Assembly: GCA_050951925.1 (NCBI GenBank)
Contig: JBMNJZ010000001.1
Location: 1,674,001-1,738,000 of the forward strand
DNA from: UBA1046 sp012511325
Lineage (GTDB): Bacteria; Bacillota; Clostridia; Saccharofermentanales; DTU023
Reading direction: 5' to 3'
Length of the DNA: 64,000 nt
The notes under the pieces are model-generated. The model did no database searches. It was not told the DNA's origin and worked only from the letters and a program-made list of their open reading frames with translations. A program made the translations under genes and the position numbers. Shown here one piece after another: positions 1 to 8,667 of the stretch. How positions within the stretch are numbered: the first letter of the stretch is position 1; each line of letters opens with the position of its first letter.

Positions 1-1055
1 ATAACGATGTAGTTTGCTGTACTCTCCTCATAGCCAAGTTGGCTTTGAGCAATAGCAACCAAGTCATCTGCCCATACCCCGGTCAGCTCCACACCTGCTA
101 CCGTCCGTTCCCATACTTCCCTGCTTTCCACATCTGCTTTCGGATTCGAGAAACAGGCCAGGGTATGTGTGTGTTCCAACTTTTCACAAATAAGGATTTC
201 TTCGTAACAGGCATCCGTATGTACATGATTATCCTGTGGAGAGCTCTGAATTGCCGACGGAGTTGCCGGGATTTCTCCAGCTTCCGTATGATTGCATATC
301 AAAACACGCTGTGTTTCATAGCACTCCGGCCCGTGGGTGTGGGCGCCTTCGCCCTCTGTCATGCCACAGATATACGGCGGAGCTGCCGGGACTTCATTAG
401 TTTCCGTATGATTGCATATCAAAACACGCTGTGTTTCATAACACTCCGGCCCGTGGGTGTGAGCGCCTTCGCCCTCTGTTAAACCACAAGTATAGATTTC
501 GATGCTTTGATAACAGTCGTCCGTATGTTCATGATCTTCCATACATACAAGGGTTAGCTCCGTTCGGACACAGCTTTCATCATGAATGTGGCCGGGTGTT
601 TCTGCCTGCTGGCAAATCAGCACCTGCCGCTCCTCATAGCAGTCATCCGTATGTTTGTGATTCTCCGTATGTACGAGTGGTTGCCCTGTCTGAACACAGC
701 CTTCATTATGAACGTGGCCTGGTCCTTCTGTTTGCCCGCAAATCAGCACCTGCCGCTCTTCATAGCAGTTATCCGTATGGACATGATTAGCTCCAAAGCC
801 TTCGGAAGTCTCAAGGGATTCTGTATCTCCGTCATATCCACAGATCAAGCGCTTTTCAAAGCATTCCGGTCCATGACAATGCTCTTCTAAGCCACAATAT
901 GCAGTCTGTTCCAGGGTTATTGCCGGGCGGATCAGTACATAGGTCGTACAGAACACCACTACAAAAGCTAAACCACCGATCACTCTCCGCCACAGTTTAT
1001 GGCGTCTATTTCTGTTTTTATATTGTTCTGCCTGTTGCTGTAATTCGTTCTGCAT
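1..1055 (-). CDS. Large His/Cys-repeat surface protein, N-terminal part only
   Basis: The reading frame is open to the left edge, so only the first 351 codons are visible. The start at 1055 has a purine-rich binding site (GAAAGGAAAG) eight bases upstream and lies inside the end of the signal peptidase gene. Residues 1-22 are basic and polar, about 24-42 form a membrane segment ending in a PAITLE-like motif, and then come tandem repeats with HxHxxxCYE and VLIC motifs. The last visible part (ELTGVWADDL, AQSQLGYEES) matches the start of the CHAP-like domain that follows such repeats in large Firmicutes adhesins, from memory of that family. Role inferred: envelope-anchored surface or pilin-related protein. 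The rest of the domain and any sorting signal lie outside the window. Confidence 0.8.
   Translation of the reverse strand, partial: MQNELQQQAEQYKNRNRRHKLWRRVIGGLAFVVVFCTTYVLIRPAITLEQTAYCGLEEHCHGPECFEKRLICGYDGDTESLETSEGFGANHVHTDNCYEERQVLICGQTEGPGHVHNEGCVQTGQPLVHTENHKHTDDCYEERQVLICQQAETPGHIHDESCVRTELTLVCMEDHEHTDDCYQSIEIYTCGLTEGEGAHTHGPECYETQRVLICNHTETNEVPAAPPYICGMTEGEGAHTHGPECYETQRVLICNHTEAGEIPATPSAIQSSPQDNHVHTDACYEEILICEKLEHTHTLACFSNPKADVESREVWERTVAGVELTGVWADDLVAIAQSQLGYEESTANYIV
254..493 (-). repeat. Two 120-bp tandem units encoding 40-residue His/Cys repeats
   Basis: Positions 254-373 and 374-493 align with a period of exactly 120 bases and few differences, so the frame is kept. Each unit encodes a CGxTEGEGAHTHGPECYE type repeat followed by a VLICNHTE segment. 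A more diverged pair around 583-660 and 709-786 has a period of 126 bases. The arrangement is typical of surface proteins that grow or shrink by recombination. Confidence 0.85.
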
Positions 1056-1656
1056 CTATGTCTTTCCTTTCGTGCTCTAATTTACCAAACCAATTTATCG
1101 GCCAAATACGAAATATGATTTTCCCTACTATTTGCTCCTGTGAAACACAGCCTACTGCGGTATTACGGGAATCCACCGACACGGACCGGTGGTCTCCCAT
1201 TACAAAAACCCTACCATCGGGCACTTGATAAGGTAGTTCGATATTGCAATCTCCAAAGGCTTTTTCATCAAGATACGGTTCATCCAACAGAGTGTCGTTA
1301 ACGTAGACATTCCCATCCTTGTCGATATCCACCCATTCACCGGATCGGGCGACCACTCGTTTTACCAGAATTTTGTTGTTGTAATAAAATGAGATAATAT
1401 CGCCGGGCTCGAAGTTTGATGTTTTCACTGAAACGATAATATCGCCATCTTGCAATATCGGTGACATGGAAGCTCCATAAATCTGCAGAACCGGAAGCCA
1501 TAGTGTTGCCACCAAAATTGCAATAGCCGCCACAGTAATCAAGGTATAAATTGTACTTCGAAGCACAGAGCGATAGCGTTGTTTATAACGTATCCGATTT
1601 AGTTCTGCCTGAAGCTCCGGGATCGTCGGTATAGGCTTATTTTCTTTCTTTCTCAT
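1018..1656 (-). CDS. lepB: Signal peptidase I (first copy)
   Basis: A 212-residue type I signal peptidase. It has a basic N-terminus, one membrane segment at about residues 34-58, the catalytic Ser63 in GASMSP, the catalytic Lys99 in VKRVV and the late box GDHRSVSVDSR. It would cleave signal peptides outside the membrane. Its last 38 bases overlap the start of the repeat-rich surface protein, so the two are probably translationally coupled. That suggests a peptidase dedicated to this surface or pilus locus rather than general secretion; a second copy near aspS is the likelier housekeeping enzyme. The start follows an AGGA site. The C-terminus is polar and somewhat longer than usual. Confidence 0.92.
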   Translation of the reverse strand: MRKKENKPIPTIPELQAELNRIRYKQRYRSVLRSTIYTLITVAAIAILVATLWLPVLQIYGASMSPILQDGDIIVSVKTSNFEPGDIISFYYNNKILVKRVVARSGEWVDIDKDGNVYVNDTLLDEPYLDEKAFGDCNIELPYQVPDGRVFVMGDHRSVSVDSRNTAVGCVSQEQIVGKIIFRIWPINWFGKLEHERKDIDAERITATGRTI

Positions 1657-1957
1657 GTGTTCCTATCCCCGCATTTTGGTGGCGGTACAATTGCTGCTAG
1701 TTGTGCAATAAAGTGTGCTTATCAACAAATTTTTCGCTTGTATGCAACTTTTTCAAGTTGCACACAACCAATACATTGCTGCAATTTTTATGCAGTATAT
1801 GTATAACTTCCGATCCAGATTAACACCGTGCAGAAAGCAACTTCAATCCGTGACAAAAAGTTTCACGCCCTTTTTACGAATTTAGGGCGTGAAACTTTTT
1901 GTCACGGGTTATTGTCTTATTTCTTATTTAGGGAATTCTTTTATGCAATTATTGATG
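1657..1957. other. Intergenic leader of the lepB locus, with a hairpin at 1740-1765
   Basis: No gene is seen. A stem of TGCAACTT and AAGTTGCA around a TTTC loop lies at 1740-1765, about 85 bases upstream of the lepB start on the minus strand. It has no following T run, so it is more likely an operator or leader element than a terminator. The 23-bp inverted repeat at 1848-1907 is listed separately. I found no convincing promoter. Confidence 0.4.
1848..1907 (-). terminator. Perfect 23-bp inverted repeat, probable terminator
   Basis: The arms 1848-1870 and 1885-1907 are perfect reverse complements around a 14-base loop. They lie 50 bases past the stop of the three-gene paralogue operon, which fits a terminator. 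There is no clear T run after the stem, so a regulatory site or the end of a small mobile repeat is possible. Confidence 0.55.
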
Positions 1958-3148
1958 CTAGAAAATAGTACCAGTATAAACGGAATCAAAATAATGATAA
2001 AAGGCTTGGGCAAGTTCTTGTTTGACTACTTCATTAGCAAGCCTGGTTAAGCGATAGCACTTATTGATATTTGTCCTTATCAGCAGCGTGTGCTTCGGCT
2101 CGCTGTAAACCATAACATTCGGAACTGCAAAATCGGTTGACTTATCGAGGACGAGCATATTCTTACCGGAAAAGCTATTATACTTCCTGTCAATGTCTTC
2201 TAAAAAGTCATTTTTATATTGCTCAAGCTGCATCACACCGCCGTGTACTTTGACAAAGCCGTATTCATAGGCGTTGCTTAAGGCCTTGGCCGACACGATA
2301 AAACGAGAAGCCCGGACCTTATCTTCATGAATGAAGGAATGAACAAAACCCCAGGTTTCATACTCAATACTGTCGATCGCATTTTCTTGGTACATTCTTT
2401 CTCTAAGAGCCTGGCTACCCATATACAGGTGGATATGCGGCAGGTAGACATAAGTGGGCGCCTGCTCCTCTCTATTCGCTAAGACATCTATAAAGTCGGT
2501 AAACTCTTCTTTGACCAACATGGCTTTTTTACGACCGGAAAAGACTGCTTCCAACTCCTGCGAACTCAGCTGGCTTAGCCTTTTATTACAGCAAAAATAC
2601 AGACTCTCCGGTTGATCCGGTTCCGAAAAGCCAAAGCCATTGAGGGCATAGCCATATGAGAAAAGAACCGTACTTTTAGTTTTATCCGACTCATATATTT
2701 CAATATCAAAACCTGGTATTTGCGAAATAAAGCGCAGCAGATTGTGAATATATAAATTAGAGCGTCTGCTGTCGCATTTGTAATTGATAAAATCCTCATT
2801 TAATACATAGTGCAATCGAACGTAGATCGGCCGCTCGATGCGGAAGTCAGTCCGCTCGCTGAGCAAAGACCAAATATTATCATTAATGTCGCCGTCATAA
2901 TAAAAAGGAAAATCCTTTTCGGCTGTCGTTGTGTACTCCAAGGCGTATTGGATGAGCGATTGAAAGTCACTGATCCGCTCGATCTTTACTTTCGTTTCAT
3001 CAGCAGCATTTGTCAGGATATCCTCCCAAATTTTCAGAACTTTGCCTGCCCCAAGGTCTCCCTCGTGCACGCTATCTTCCAGAGTATCCAGGTAATTATC
3101 AGCTACTTCTAAAATAAATAAACCATTGTCTTTTTGCATCTTTAACAT
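1958..3148 (-). CDS. Paralogue of the two upstream regulators, without the DNA-binding domain
   Basis: A 396-residue soluble protein of no family I recognise. Its second half matches the two genes upstream: a [YF]LPxxxLYxGSQxLRExM stretch at about residues 240-255, an ExWG segment, a VPNVMVYSE strand and a closing helix. The N-terminal region of the other two, which holds the helix-turn-helix, is absent. It probably shares the sensor or oligomerisation domain and could act as a partner or antagonist; that is inference. It is the third gene of an apparent operon, 110 bases after the second. A hairpin at 3175-3197 lies in that gap. A 23-bp inverted repeat follows the gene. Confidence 0.7.
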   Translation of the reverse strand: MLKMQKDNGLFILEVADNYLDTLEDSVHEGDLGAGKVLKIWEDILTNAADETKVKIERISDFQSLIQYALEYTTTAEKDFPFYYDGDINDNIWSLLSERTDFRIERPIYVRLHYVLNEDFINYKCDSRRSNLYIHNLLRFISQIPGFDIEIYESDKTKSTVLFSYGYALNGFGFSEPDQPESLYFCCNKRLSQLSSQELEAVFSGRKKAMLVKEEFTDFIDVLANREEQAPTYVYLPHIHLYMGSQALRERMYQENAIDSIEYETWGFVHSFIHEDKVRASRFIVSAKALSNAYEYGFVKVHGGVMQLEQYKNDFLEDIDRKYNSFSGKNMLVLDKSTDFAVPNVMVYSEPKHTLLIRTNINKCYRLTRLANEVVKQELAQAFYHYFDSVYTGTIF

Positions 3149-3258
3149 ACTTTCTTTACTGTTTTATTATTTCCACATCTGATAATAATCAAGATGTCTT
3201 CATATTTAAAGTAGTGAATCTATTCTTCACAGTCTTTTCCTCGTTGTTATAATAACCT

Positions 3259-4665
3259 TCACAGGGCAAATTTATTATTTTCAATAAAGCGCAGTTCGGC
3301 AAGGTAACTGTGGACGATCCTGGCCAGAGCGGCATCATTTACCTTGTTAAAAAATCGACCTTTATTGTGGGTGCCTGTTTGATTCGTTTGCAAATAGAAG
3401 GCAATCTTGCTATCTGAGTAGATGACTATCGATGGGAGACGATCAACATTAGCTATATGGTTCGGGATAATGAAGACTTCGCCCCTATCCTTCTTTTTGG
3501 CCAACAGAGTATGTATTGTCTCGGCATAGGCTGATCTGTCGACATCACTTAGCTGAACATAGCCCTCGAAGGTCTTAACAATGCCGTCTTGCAAAACACG
3601 GTGAAGACCTGCTTCCGGTATCAAAAGGATAGCTTGTTGCAGTTTATCCTTCTCGCTTAAACCGGCAAAAGTTTTGCAAGCATAATAATCTGTCTGTGAA
3701 ACGTGCTTGGCAGCGAGCATTTTTTTACATAGCTCCTGGCTTGCCCAGTGCAAGGGCAATGATGGCAGATATAAAAAACCCTGCTTCTCAGAATAGCTCT
3801 GGTTCAACCAGTGTAGAAAGCGCTTAGCAGAAGTTTCACTCTCCACCAGCTGAGGCGCCTTTGAAAAAAACTCCTCTATTCTTTTTCGGTTTTTCTCAAA
3901 AACATAGGGGTGCTGTGTAACAAAAATTTTTAAGTCCTTTCCCGGGGGAACAGCAGTGCCATAAGCATGAAAGCTCTCATCTAAGAAACATTGGAAATCA
4001 GATATATCGTCACTAAGATAAGGAATTAATTCCAAAAATGGCATCTGTGACACCAAACGAAAAAACTTATGCACTACTTTGGTCGCTTCGTTTCTATAAT
4101 TGCTTAGAATTTCTGAGCTCATTATAAAGTGGAGCCGATAGTTATTATTACTTGTGAAAGGCAAACGCATACCATCAATCAGTTCCGGTGTTAAGGCATT
4201 TAAAATGTCCCATTGGAAGTAGATATTCTTGGTAACAACCTCACTTGTCGTGCCACGCTCAATAATATCAATCATGACGGGAAGAAATTCTTCAAAGCTG
4301 TTAAGTATTAGAGAGATATTGGGAGCAGCAAACATCTTATCGCACGAGTAAAAGCTGAGGATACTCGTATTAAAGGCATCGTCTAACAATGATTTTAAGA
4401 GTCCTTTAGCCGATACGAAGTTACGCTCTGTTTTGACACGGGGAAATTTTATCGCGATCTCGGTATAATGTTCTTCCTTCATCCTCTCGGAAAAGTAGGC
4501 TGATAACTTTGGGCTAAGTTCAGGCCAAGCCTCGACAGATGGCAGAGTTTTGCGATTGTACCATTTGCTGACATACGATCTGTCGTATGAAATTGTCTTG
4601 GCGATATCTGCAATCGGGGAATCGGTAATATCAACCAACATGCAAAAGAAATCAAAAAAATCCAT
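3259..4665 (-). CDS. HTH regulator with a C-terminal domain of unknown type (paralogue 2)
   Basis: A 468-residue protein. The open frame begins at a TTG at 4701, but an AGGGGG site six bases before the ATG at 4665 and the alignment to paralogue 3 place the start at 4665, ten bases after the upstream stop. Residues 1-60 look like an XRE-like helix-turn-helix: IADIAKTISYDRSYVSKW, with a tail KTLPS. The remaining 400 residues are a predicted soluble alpha/beta region ending in LPSIVIYSDSKIAFYLQTN. That region is shared by all three proteins of the operon. The likely role is a transcription regulator sensing an unknown signal. No membrane segment or known ligand-binding motif was seen. Confidence 0.72.
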   Translation of the reverse strand: MDFFDFFCMLVDITDSPIADIAKTISYDRSYVSKWYNRKTLPSVEAWPELSPKLSAYFSERMKEEHYTEIAIKFPRVKTERNFVSAKGLLKSLLDDAFNTSILSFYSCDKMFAAPNISLILNSFEEFLPVMIDIIERGTTSEVVTKNIYFQWDILNALTPELIDGMRLPFTSNNNYRLHFIMSSEILSNYRNEATKVVHKFFRLVSQMPFLELIPYLSDDISDFQCFLDESFHAYGTAVPPGKDLKIFVTQHPYVFEKNRKRIEEFFSKAPQLVESETSAKRFLHWLNQSYSEKQGFLYLPSLPLHWASQELCKKMLAAKHVSQTDYYACKTFAGLSEKDKLQQAILLIPEAGLHRVLQDGIVKTFEGYVQLSDVDRSAYAETIHTLLAKKKDRGEVFIIPNHIANVDRLPSIVIYSDSKIAFYLQTNQTGTHNKGRFFNKVNDAALARIVHSYLAELRFIENNKFAL

Positions 4666-4675
4666 TCTCATCCCC

Positions 4676-6088
4676 CTACTGCAAAAAGTTCTTATCTTCA
4701 ATCCGCATGACAGCCTCCAGCCAAGCGTAGATTAATGATATGAAGGCCTGATCATTTGACTTGGACATGATATTTTGTGTTTCATAGGGGGTCATCTGAT
4801 TGAAATGCAGAACAAAGGCGGTCGCCTGATCACTATAAACAATAGCCGTCGGCAGTCGCCGCACATTGGATATCTTCTCATTGTCAAGAATGATCAGATT
4901 TTGTCGCTGAAACATCGTGAACACATCTTCTGTATATTTTTTGTAATGATCGCCGTAGATTTGGTTGCTACCATTCGTCTTATAGATCCAACCGCGAGCA
5001 AAGGTATCATTTAAGGCTGTTTTGGTGACAATAATCTTCGTTTGACGAGTTACCAACCCGGACAGAACTTTCCGCAATTTACCCCAAAGTTCATATTCCT
5101 TGATATTGATAAAACGGTCTTCAAACATCTGTTCTCTCAATTCGTCGGAACCATAATAGAGATACATGCGAGGCGTGTATAGAATGGGTGTCCTGGCAGA
5201 CGGATCGTCACCCATATCCACAAAGATGTCCTCACAATTTTTTTGCAACGATAGTAGGGGCTGATTCATTTCAAAGAACATGCGCAGACTCAGGTAACCT
5301 TCGTCAATAGTCTCTTCATCTTCTGAGACAAATAACACATCCGGCACTCCATCTATAATATTAAAGCCCCAACCGGCCATGCCCCCCCGCTGTGCCATGC
5401 TGACAACATCTGCTGAACTTTGAGCTGCTTTATAAATCTCTAAATTTAAAAAGGGTAGAGCAGAGATTAGGCGCAAATAAGCGTTCATAAAGGCCAAGCC
5501 TTTGTAATAGTCGGAACTGAGCAGATCCATATTGACAGTGAACTTGACTTTTAGGCTGTTCGGACTCATATAATTGATATAGATATTGTCCAATAGGTCA
5601 TCACTAAAGCAGCGGACGATATTGCCCATATAGTAAAATGTTGAAAAGGACTTTGAACCGTGCGTGATATGCTGTGTCAAATAATTGATAAGATAATTGA
5701 CAACATCTTGTGTGCCGATGAAGGTGCTGGCAAAGTCCTTTTCTTTCTCCTGCCGCTGCATTTCATCGCGGTTTAGTGTTCTGTTATATCCCCGCTCCAA
5801 TAATGTAGCAAGCAATTCTCTATTTGACCACTCCTTATTGCTTTGGACGATGGCCCGGAAATAGGGATACTGGGTCGCCAAGTACTGCATATCAGAAGCA
5901 GAAAGATTGGCATCAAAGAAGTTGAGCATATTCGTCTTGGTTTCCTGCCAGTTGCTGGCAGAGGGCAACGCTTTGTCGTTCACCCATTTTGAAATATAGG
6001 ACCGATCGTATAAGACAGCGTCGGCGAACTCCCGAATGCTTGTATTCGACAAATTCAGCAATATGCTTAAAATTTCGCTGAAAATCAT
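4676..6088 (-). CDS. HTH regulator with a C-terminal domain of unknown type (paralogue 1)
   Basis: A 470-residue protein and the first gene of the three-paralogue operon. The N-terminal helix-turn-helix reads IREFADAVLYDRSYISKW followed by KALPS, nearly the same layout as paralogue 2. The C-terminal part carries YTPRMYLYYGSDELREQM at about residue 290, LPTAIVYSDQATAFVLHFN near 430, and a final helix EAVMRIED. The start has an AGGAG site 8-10 bases upstream. Tandem duplication followed by divergence explains the operon. Neighbours do not reveal a target; the surface-protein locus lies downstream in the same direction and is one candidate. Confidence 0.72.
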   Translation of the reverse strand: MIFSEILSILLNLSNTSIREFADAVLYDRSYISKWVNDKALPSASNWQETKTNMLNFFDANLSASDMQYLATQYPYFRAIVQSNKEWSNRELLATLLERGYNRTLNRDEMQRQEKEKDFASTFIGTQDVVNYLINYLTQHITHGSKSFSTFYYMGNIVRCFSDDLLDNIYINYMSPNSLKVKFTVNMDLLSSDYYKGLAFMNAYLRLISALPFLNLEIYKAAQSSADVVSMAQRGGMAGWGFNIIDGVPDVLFVSEDEETIDEGYLSLRMFFEMNQPLLSLQKNCEDIFVDMGDDPSARTPILYTPRMYLYYGSDELREQMFEDRFINIKEYELWGKLRKVLSGLVTRQTKIIVTKTALNDTFARGWIYKTNGSNQIYGDHYKKYTEDVFTMFQRQNLIILDNEKISNVRRLPTAIVYSDQATAFVLHFNQMTPYETQNIMSKSNDQAFISLIYAWLEAVMRIEDKNFLQ

Positions 6089-6442
6089 AGAGAACTCCTC
6101 ATTCTCCTGTAGATATTGGATAAGTTCTCGCCTTAAATCGTGGCACCACTAATCACTTAGTCGCTTAAATCCCACCTTAGAAAGTCCTTTGTATCAGAAA
6201 AATATCTGCCGCTGATTTACTTTCTAAGTCAATGTCTGAGAACATATATTATATCTCTTATATTTCAATTTATTCTAGCACTTTAATGTAAATTAATGCG
6301 AATGCGGCGAGTTATAGGATTAAATTGAACACAAATTTTTGTTGTGGATATTAATTATTTAAGCTTTTAGCATAATAGCGAGGCACAAAATGAACAAATC
6401 ATTTTGTGCCTCGCTTGATCTCATTTAAGATTTAAGGAGACT
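6089..6442. other. Intergenic region with probable promoter of the paralogue operon
   Basis: No gene is seen. On the minus strand a TATAAT box lies at 6248-6253, about 160 bases before the first regulator, but its -35 element is not clear. A TTGACT box at about 6226-6231 is another weak candidate. The stretch is AT-rich. The terminator of the amidohydrolase operon occupies 6377-6415. Confidence 0.4.
6377..6415 (-). terminator. 17-bp perfect hairpin after the amidohydrolase gene
   Basis: The arms 6377-6393 and 6399-6415 are perfectly complementary around a five-base loop. They lie 28 bases past the stop of the M20 gene on the minus strand. The T run after the stem is poor. Confidence 0.6.
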
Positions 6443-7636
6443 TTAGGCTTGGGCTGCCAGGGCCTTCTTCTGTTCGAACTCCACCTGGCAAGCCTGCATC
6501 AGCGCAGGTTCATGTATCAGTTTGGCAGCTACCAGGGCCAGTGCCGTGGCACCGTCTGCCAAAGCTTTGTGGCCGGCGGGAGAAACCGTAGCTTCCGCCA
6601 TCTCCTTGCTGTGACCGACTACATCAGCGCCGGCAATCTTTATATATGCCTGAATAGTAGGACAAACGAAGGACACCGCACCGACATCTGTAGAGCCTTG
6701 CGGCACTAATACCAGCGGCTCCACCTCAGTCAAGCCCAGCTGCTCATATTCAACAGCCAGAAGTTCCGCCAGTTTTTCGTTCAGCAAGGTCTCGCCATAT
6801 GGACATTCATAAATACTCTTCTCTACGGTACAGCCGCAAGCTGCCGCTGCCGCTTCAGCACGTTTTGCAGCCTCAGCCGTCATAGCCAAAGCTGTTGTCA
6901 TTTTCGGCGCCCGAAAATAATAGTCCAGTGAGGCATAGGCCGGTATGACATTGGCCGCAGTTCCGCCCTGAGAGATCACGCCATGGATATAACAGTTTTC
7001 CTTGAGAAATTGGCGTTGGAAATTGATCGCTGTAAAGGTCAAAACAGCGGCATCCAGAGCCGAAGCGCCCTCATAAGCTCTGCAGCCGTGGGCATTTTTG
7101 CCGTGGAATTCGAAGCGGACCGGGTTCAGCGCCAAAGAAGCGCCGCCCAGTCCGTTTTTATTGCTTCCGTGAATCATCAAGGCAGCATTGACATTATCAA
7201 AGACTCCGCCTTCGACCATTTTGATTTTGCCGCCGAAATTTTCTTCCGCCGGGGTTCCGATCACTAAAACCTGACCGCCCAAGGCATCTACTACAGATTG
7301 CATTGCTTTGGCGGCCAGCATGCTAATACCTCCAAACAAATTATGAGCACAGCCATGGCCGACCTCCGGCAGGGCATCATATTCGGCCGGGAACGCAATT
7401 ACAAGTCCGCTGTTCGGCTCCCCGTATGCGGCCAGATAGCCGGTAGGCATCACCAGATTGCGTGTTACTGCAAAGCCGTTCTCCTCCAACCATGCGGTCA
7501 TTATCTCATGGGCATAATATTCCTCACCGCCGATTTCCGGCTTGTCATAGAGTGCTTGCACGATAGCGCGGACTCCCGCCGCATTATCTTTAACCGCCTG
7601 CTTAATCTGCTCACGACTTTGCGTTTGAGTTTGCAT
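6443..7636 (-). CDS. M20 family amidohydrolase (AbgB/ACY1L2 type)
   Basis: A 397-residue metal-dependent amidohydrolase that would hydrolyse N-acyl or peptide-like amides of amino acids in the cytoplasm. Metal-site motifs are EYDALPEVGHGCAHN, PAEENFGGK, and a late GHSKEMAEAT. The CAHN motif replaces the CGHN I associate with this group. A dimerisation lobe occupies roughly residues 180-300. It is the last gene after a permease, ATPase and binding protein on the same strand, 55 bases after the binding-protein gene. The pair suggests uptake and hydrolysis of an amino-acid conjugate; the substrate is unknown. A hairpin terminator follows. Confidence 0.85.
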   Translation of the reverse strand: MQTQTQSREQIKQAVKDNAAGVRAIVQALYDKPEIGGEEYYAHEIMTAWLEENGFAVTRNLVMPTGYLAAYGEPNSGLVIAFPAEYDALPEVGHGCAHNLFGGISMLAAKAMQSVVDALGGQVLVIGTPAEENFGGKIKMVEGGVFDNVNAALMIHGSNKNGLGGASLALNPVRFEFHGKNAHGCRAYEGASALDAAVLTFTAINFQRQFLKENCYIHGVISQGGTAANVIPAYASLDYYFRAPKMTTALAMTAEAAKRAEAAAAACGCTVEKSIYECPYGETLLNEKLAELLAVEYEQLGLTEVEPLVLVPQGSTDVGAVSFVCPTIQAYIKIAGADVVGHSKEMAEATVSPAGHKALADGATALALVAAKLIHEPALMQACQVEFEQKKALAAQA

Positions 7637-7691
7637 CTTCTACTAAATCCTTTCTAATTTTTGCCCATACATAATCTGTTGTGAGAAACTA

Positions 7692-8615
7692 TTATTCCAG
7701 TGCTTTATCGCGCAACGCTTTGGCATCTTCGACCCATTTGTCGAGCAGACCTGCCTCACGAGCTTCCTCAATCACCTGATTGCAGACATCAATCAGCGAT
7801 GCATATTCTTCGCCCAGAGGGAAGCCGATAACATTGGTGGAATACATATCTTCCGGATCCAGATCAAAACCGTCCTGGGGCAAAATGACCAGATCGGCGA
7901 AGGTTTCGAGCATTGGTTCCGCAGATTCAGTGGATACAATCACCGCATCAATATCGCCTGCATTCAGAGCCAGAGCCAAAGCATCCATGGTGCCTAGCTG
8001 CTTAATATTCTTTTCCGGGGTCAGCTTGGACGCCATTTCATATTGGATAGAACCGGCCTGGGCACCGAGGGTCAGCTCTGCAGCCTTGAATGATTCAAGA
8101 TCAGGATATTTCTCAGCGTTGGCTTTAGTAGTCAGGATACCCTGATAGCTTTCTGAGGTTGATCTCTGATAGCCGACCGAAAACTGCATGGATTCTTTGC
8201 GCTTTTCAGTCGCGGCAAAGCCGGAAATGCCCATATCCACCTGACCGGCCTGAATATTGGCCAGCACTCCGCTGAAATCTGTAGCCTTGATCTCCAGTTT
8301 GACGCCTATCTTGTCGGCAATCGCCTGACCGAGTGAAATATCACTGCCGACTATCTGCTTTTTATTATTCTCATCCAGGATATAAAATTCACTGGGTGGG
8401 AAATCAGGTGAAGTACCCATTATGATGGTGCCTCTCTTTTTGATCTCTGCCAATTTGTCGTCGGCTGCCGGTGCCTCGGTGCTTTCTCCCTCAGTTTCCG
8501 CTGCGGCTGGGGCAGTGGTACCTGCCGTATCACTTTTGCTGCAGGCGACTGCCAGTAGACCAAAGATCAGAATCAAACTGATCAGAATTAGTGCTTGTTT
8601 AAGCTGTGTTTTCAT
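7692..8615 (-). CDS. Polar amino-acid ABC transporter, binding lipoprotein
   Basis: A 307-residue extracytoplasmic binding protein of the SBP_bac_3 type. The signal peptide ends in a lipobox (LLAVAC, Cys25), followed by an acidic, Thr/Ala-rich linker to about residue 52. The binding fold begins at KKRGTIIMGTSPDFPPSEF and includes GVLANIQAGQVDMGISG. The family binds amino acids such as glutamine, cystine or basic residues. The specificity cannot be read from sequence alone. It is third in the transport operon, 52 bases after the ATPase gene. Confidence 0.93.
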   Translation of the reverse strand: MKTQLKQALILISLILIFGLLAVACSKSDTAGTTAPAAAETEGESTEAPAADDKLAEIKKRGTIIMGTSPDFPPSEFYILDENNKKQIVGSDISLGQAIADKIGVKLEIKATDFSGVLANIQAGQVDMGISGFAATEKRKESMQFSVGYQRSTSESYQGILTTKANAEKYPDLESFKAAELTLGAQAGSIQYEMASKLTPEKNIKQLGTMDALALALNAGDIDAVIVSTESAEPMLETFADLVILPQDGFDLDPEDMYSTNVIGFPLGEEYASLIDVCNQVIEEAREAGLLDKWVEDAKALRDKALE

Positions 8616-8667
8616 TTTTTCTCCTTTTCCGCACTGATTGCTCCAAATTATTGATCAGTGCTTTGAC

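Noticed and set aside
254..493. CRISPR-like array
   Set aside because: The repeats are contiguous, in frame and lack spacers; they encode protein repeats.
39..890. Plus-strand reading frames across the left edge
   Set aside because: They mirror the minus-strand repeat protein and have no binding sites.
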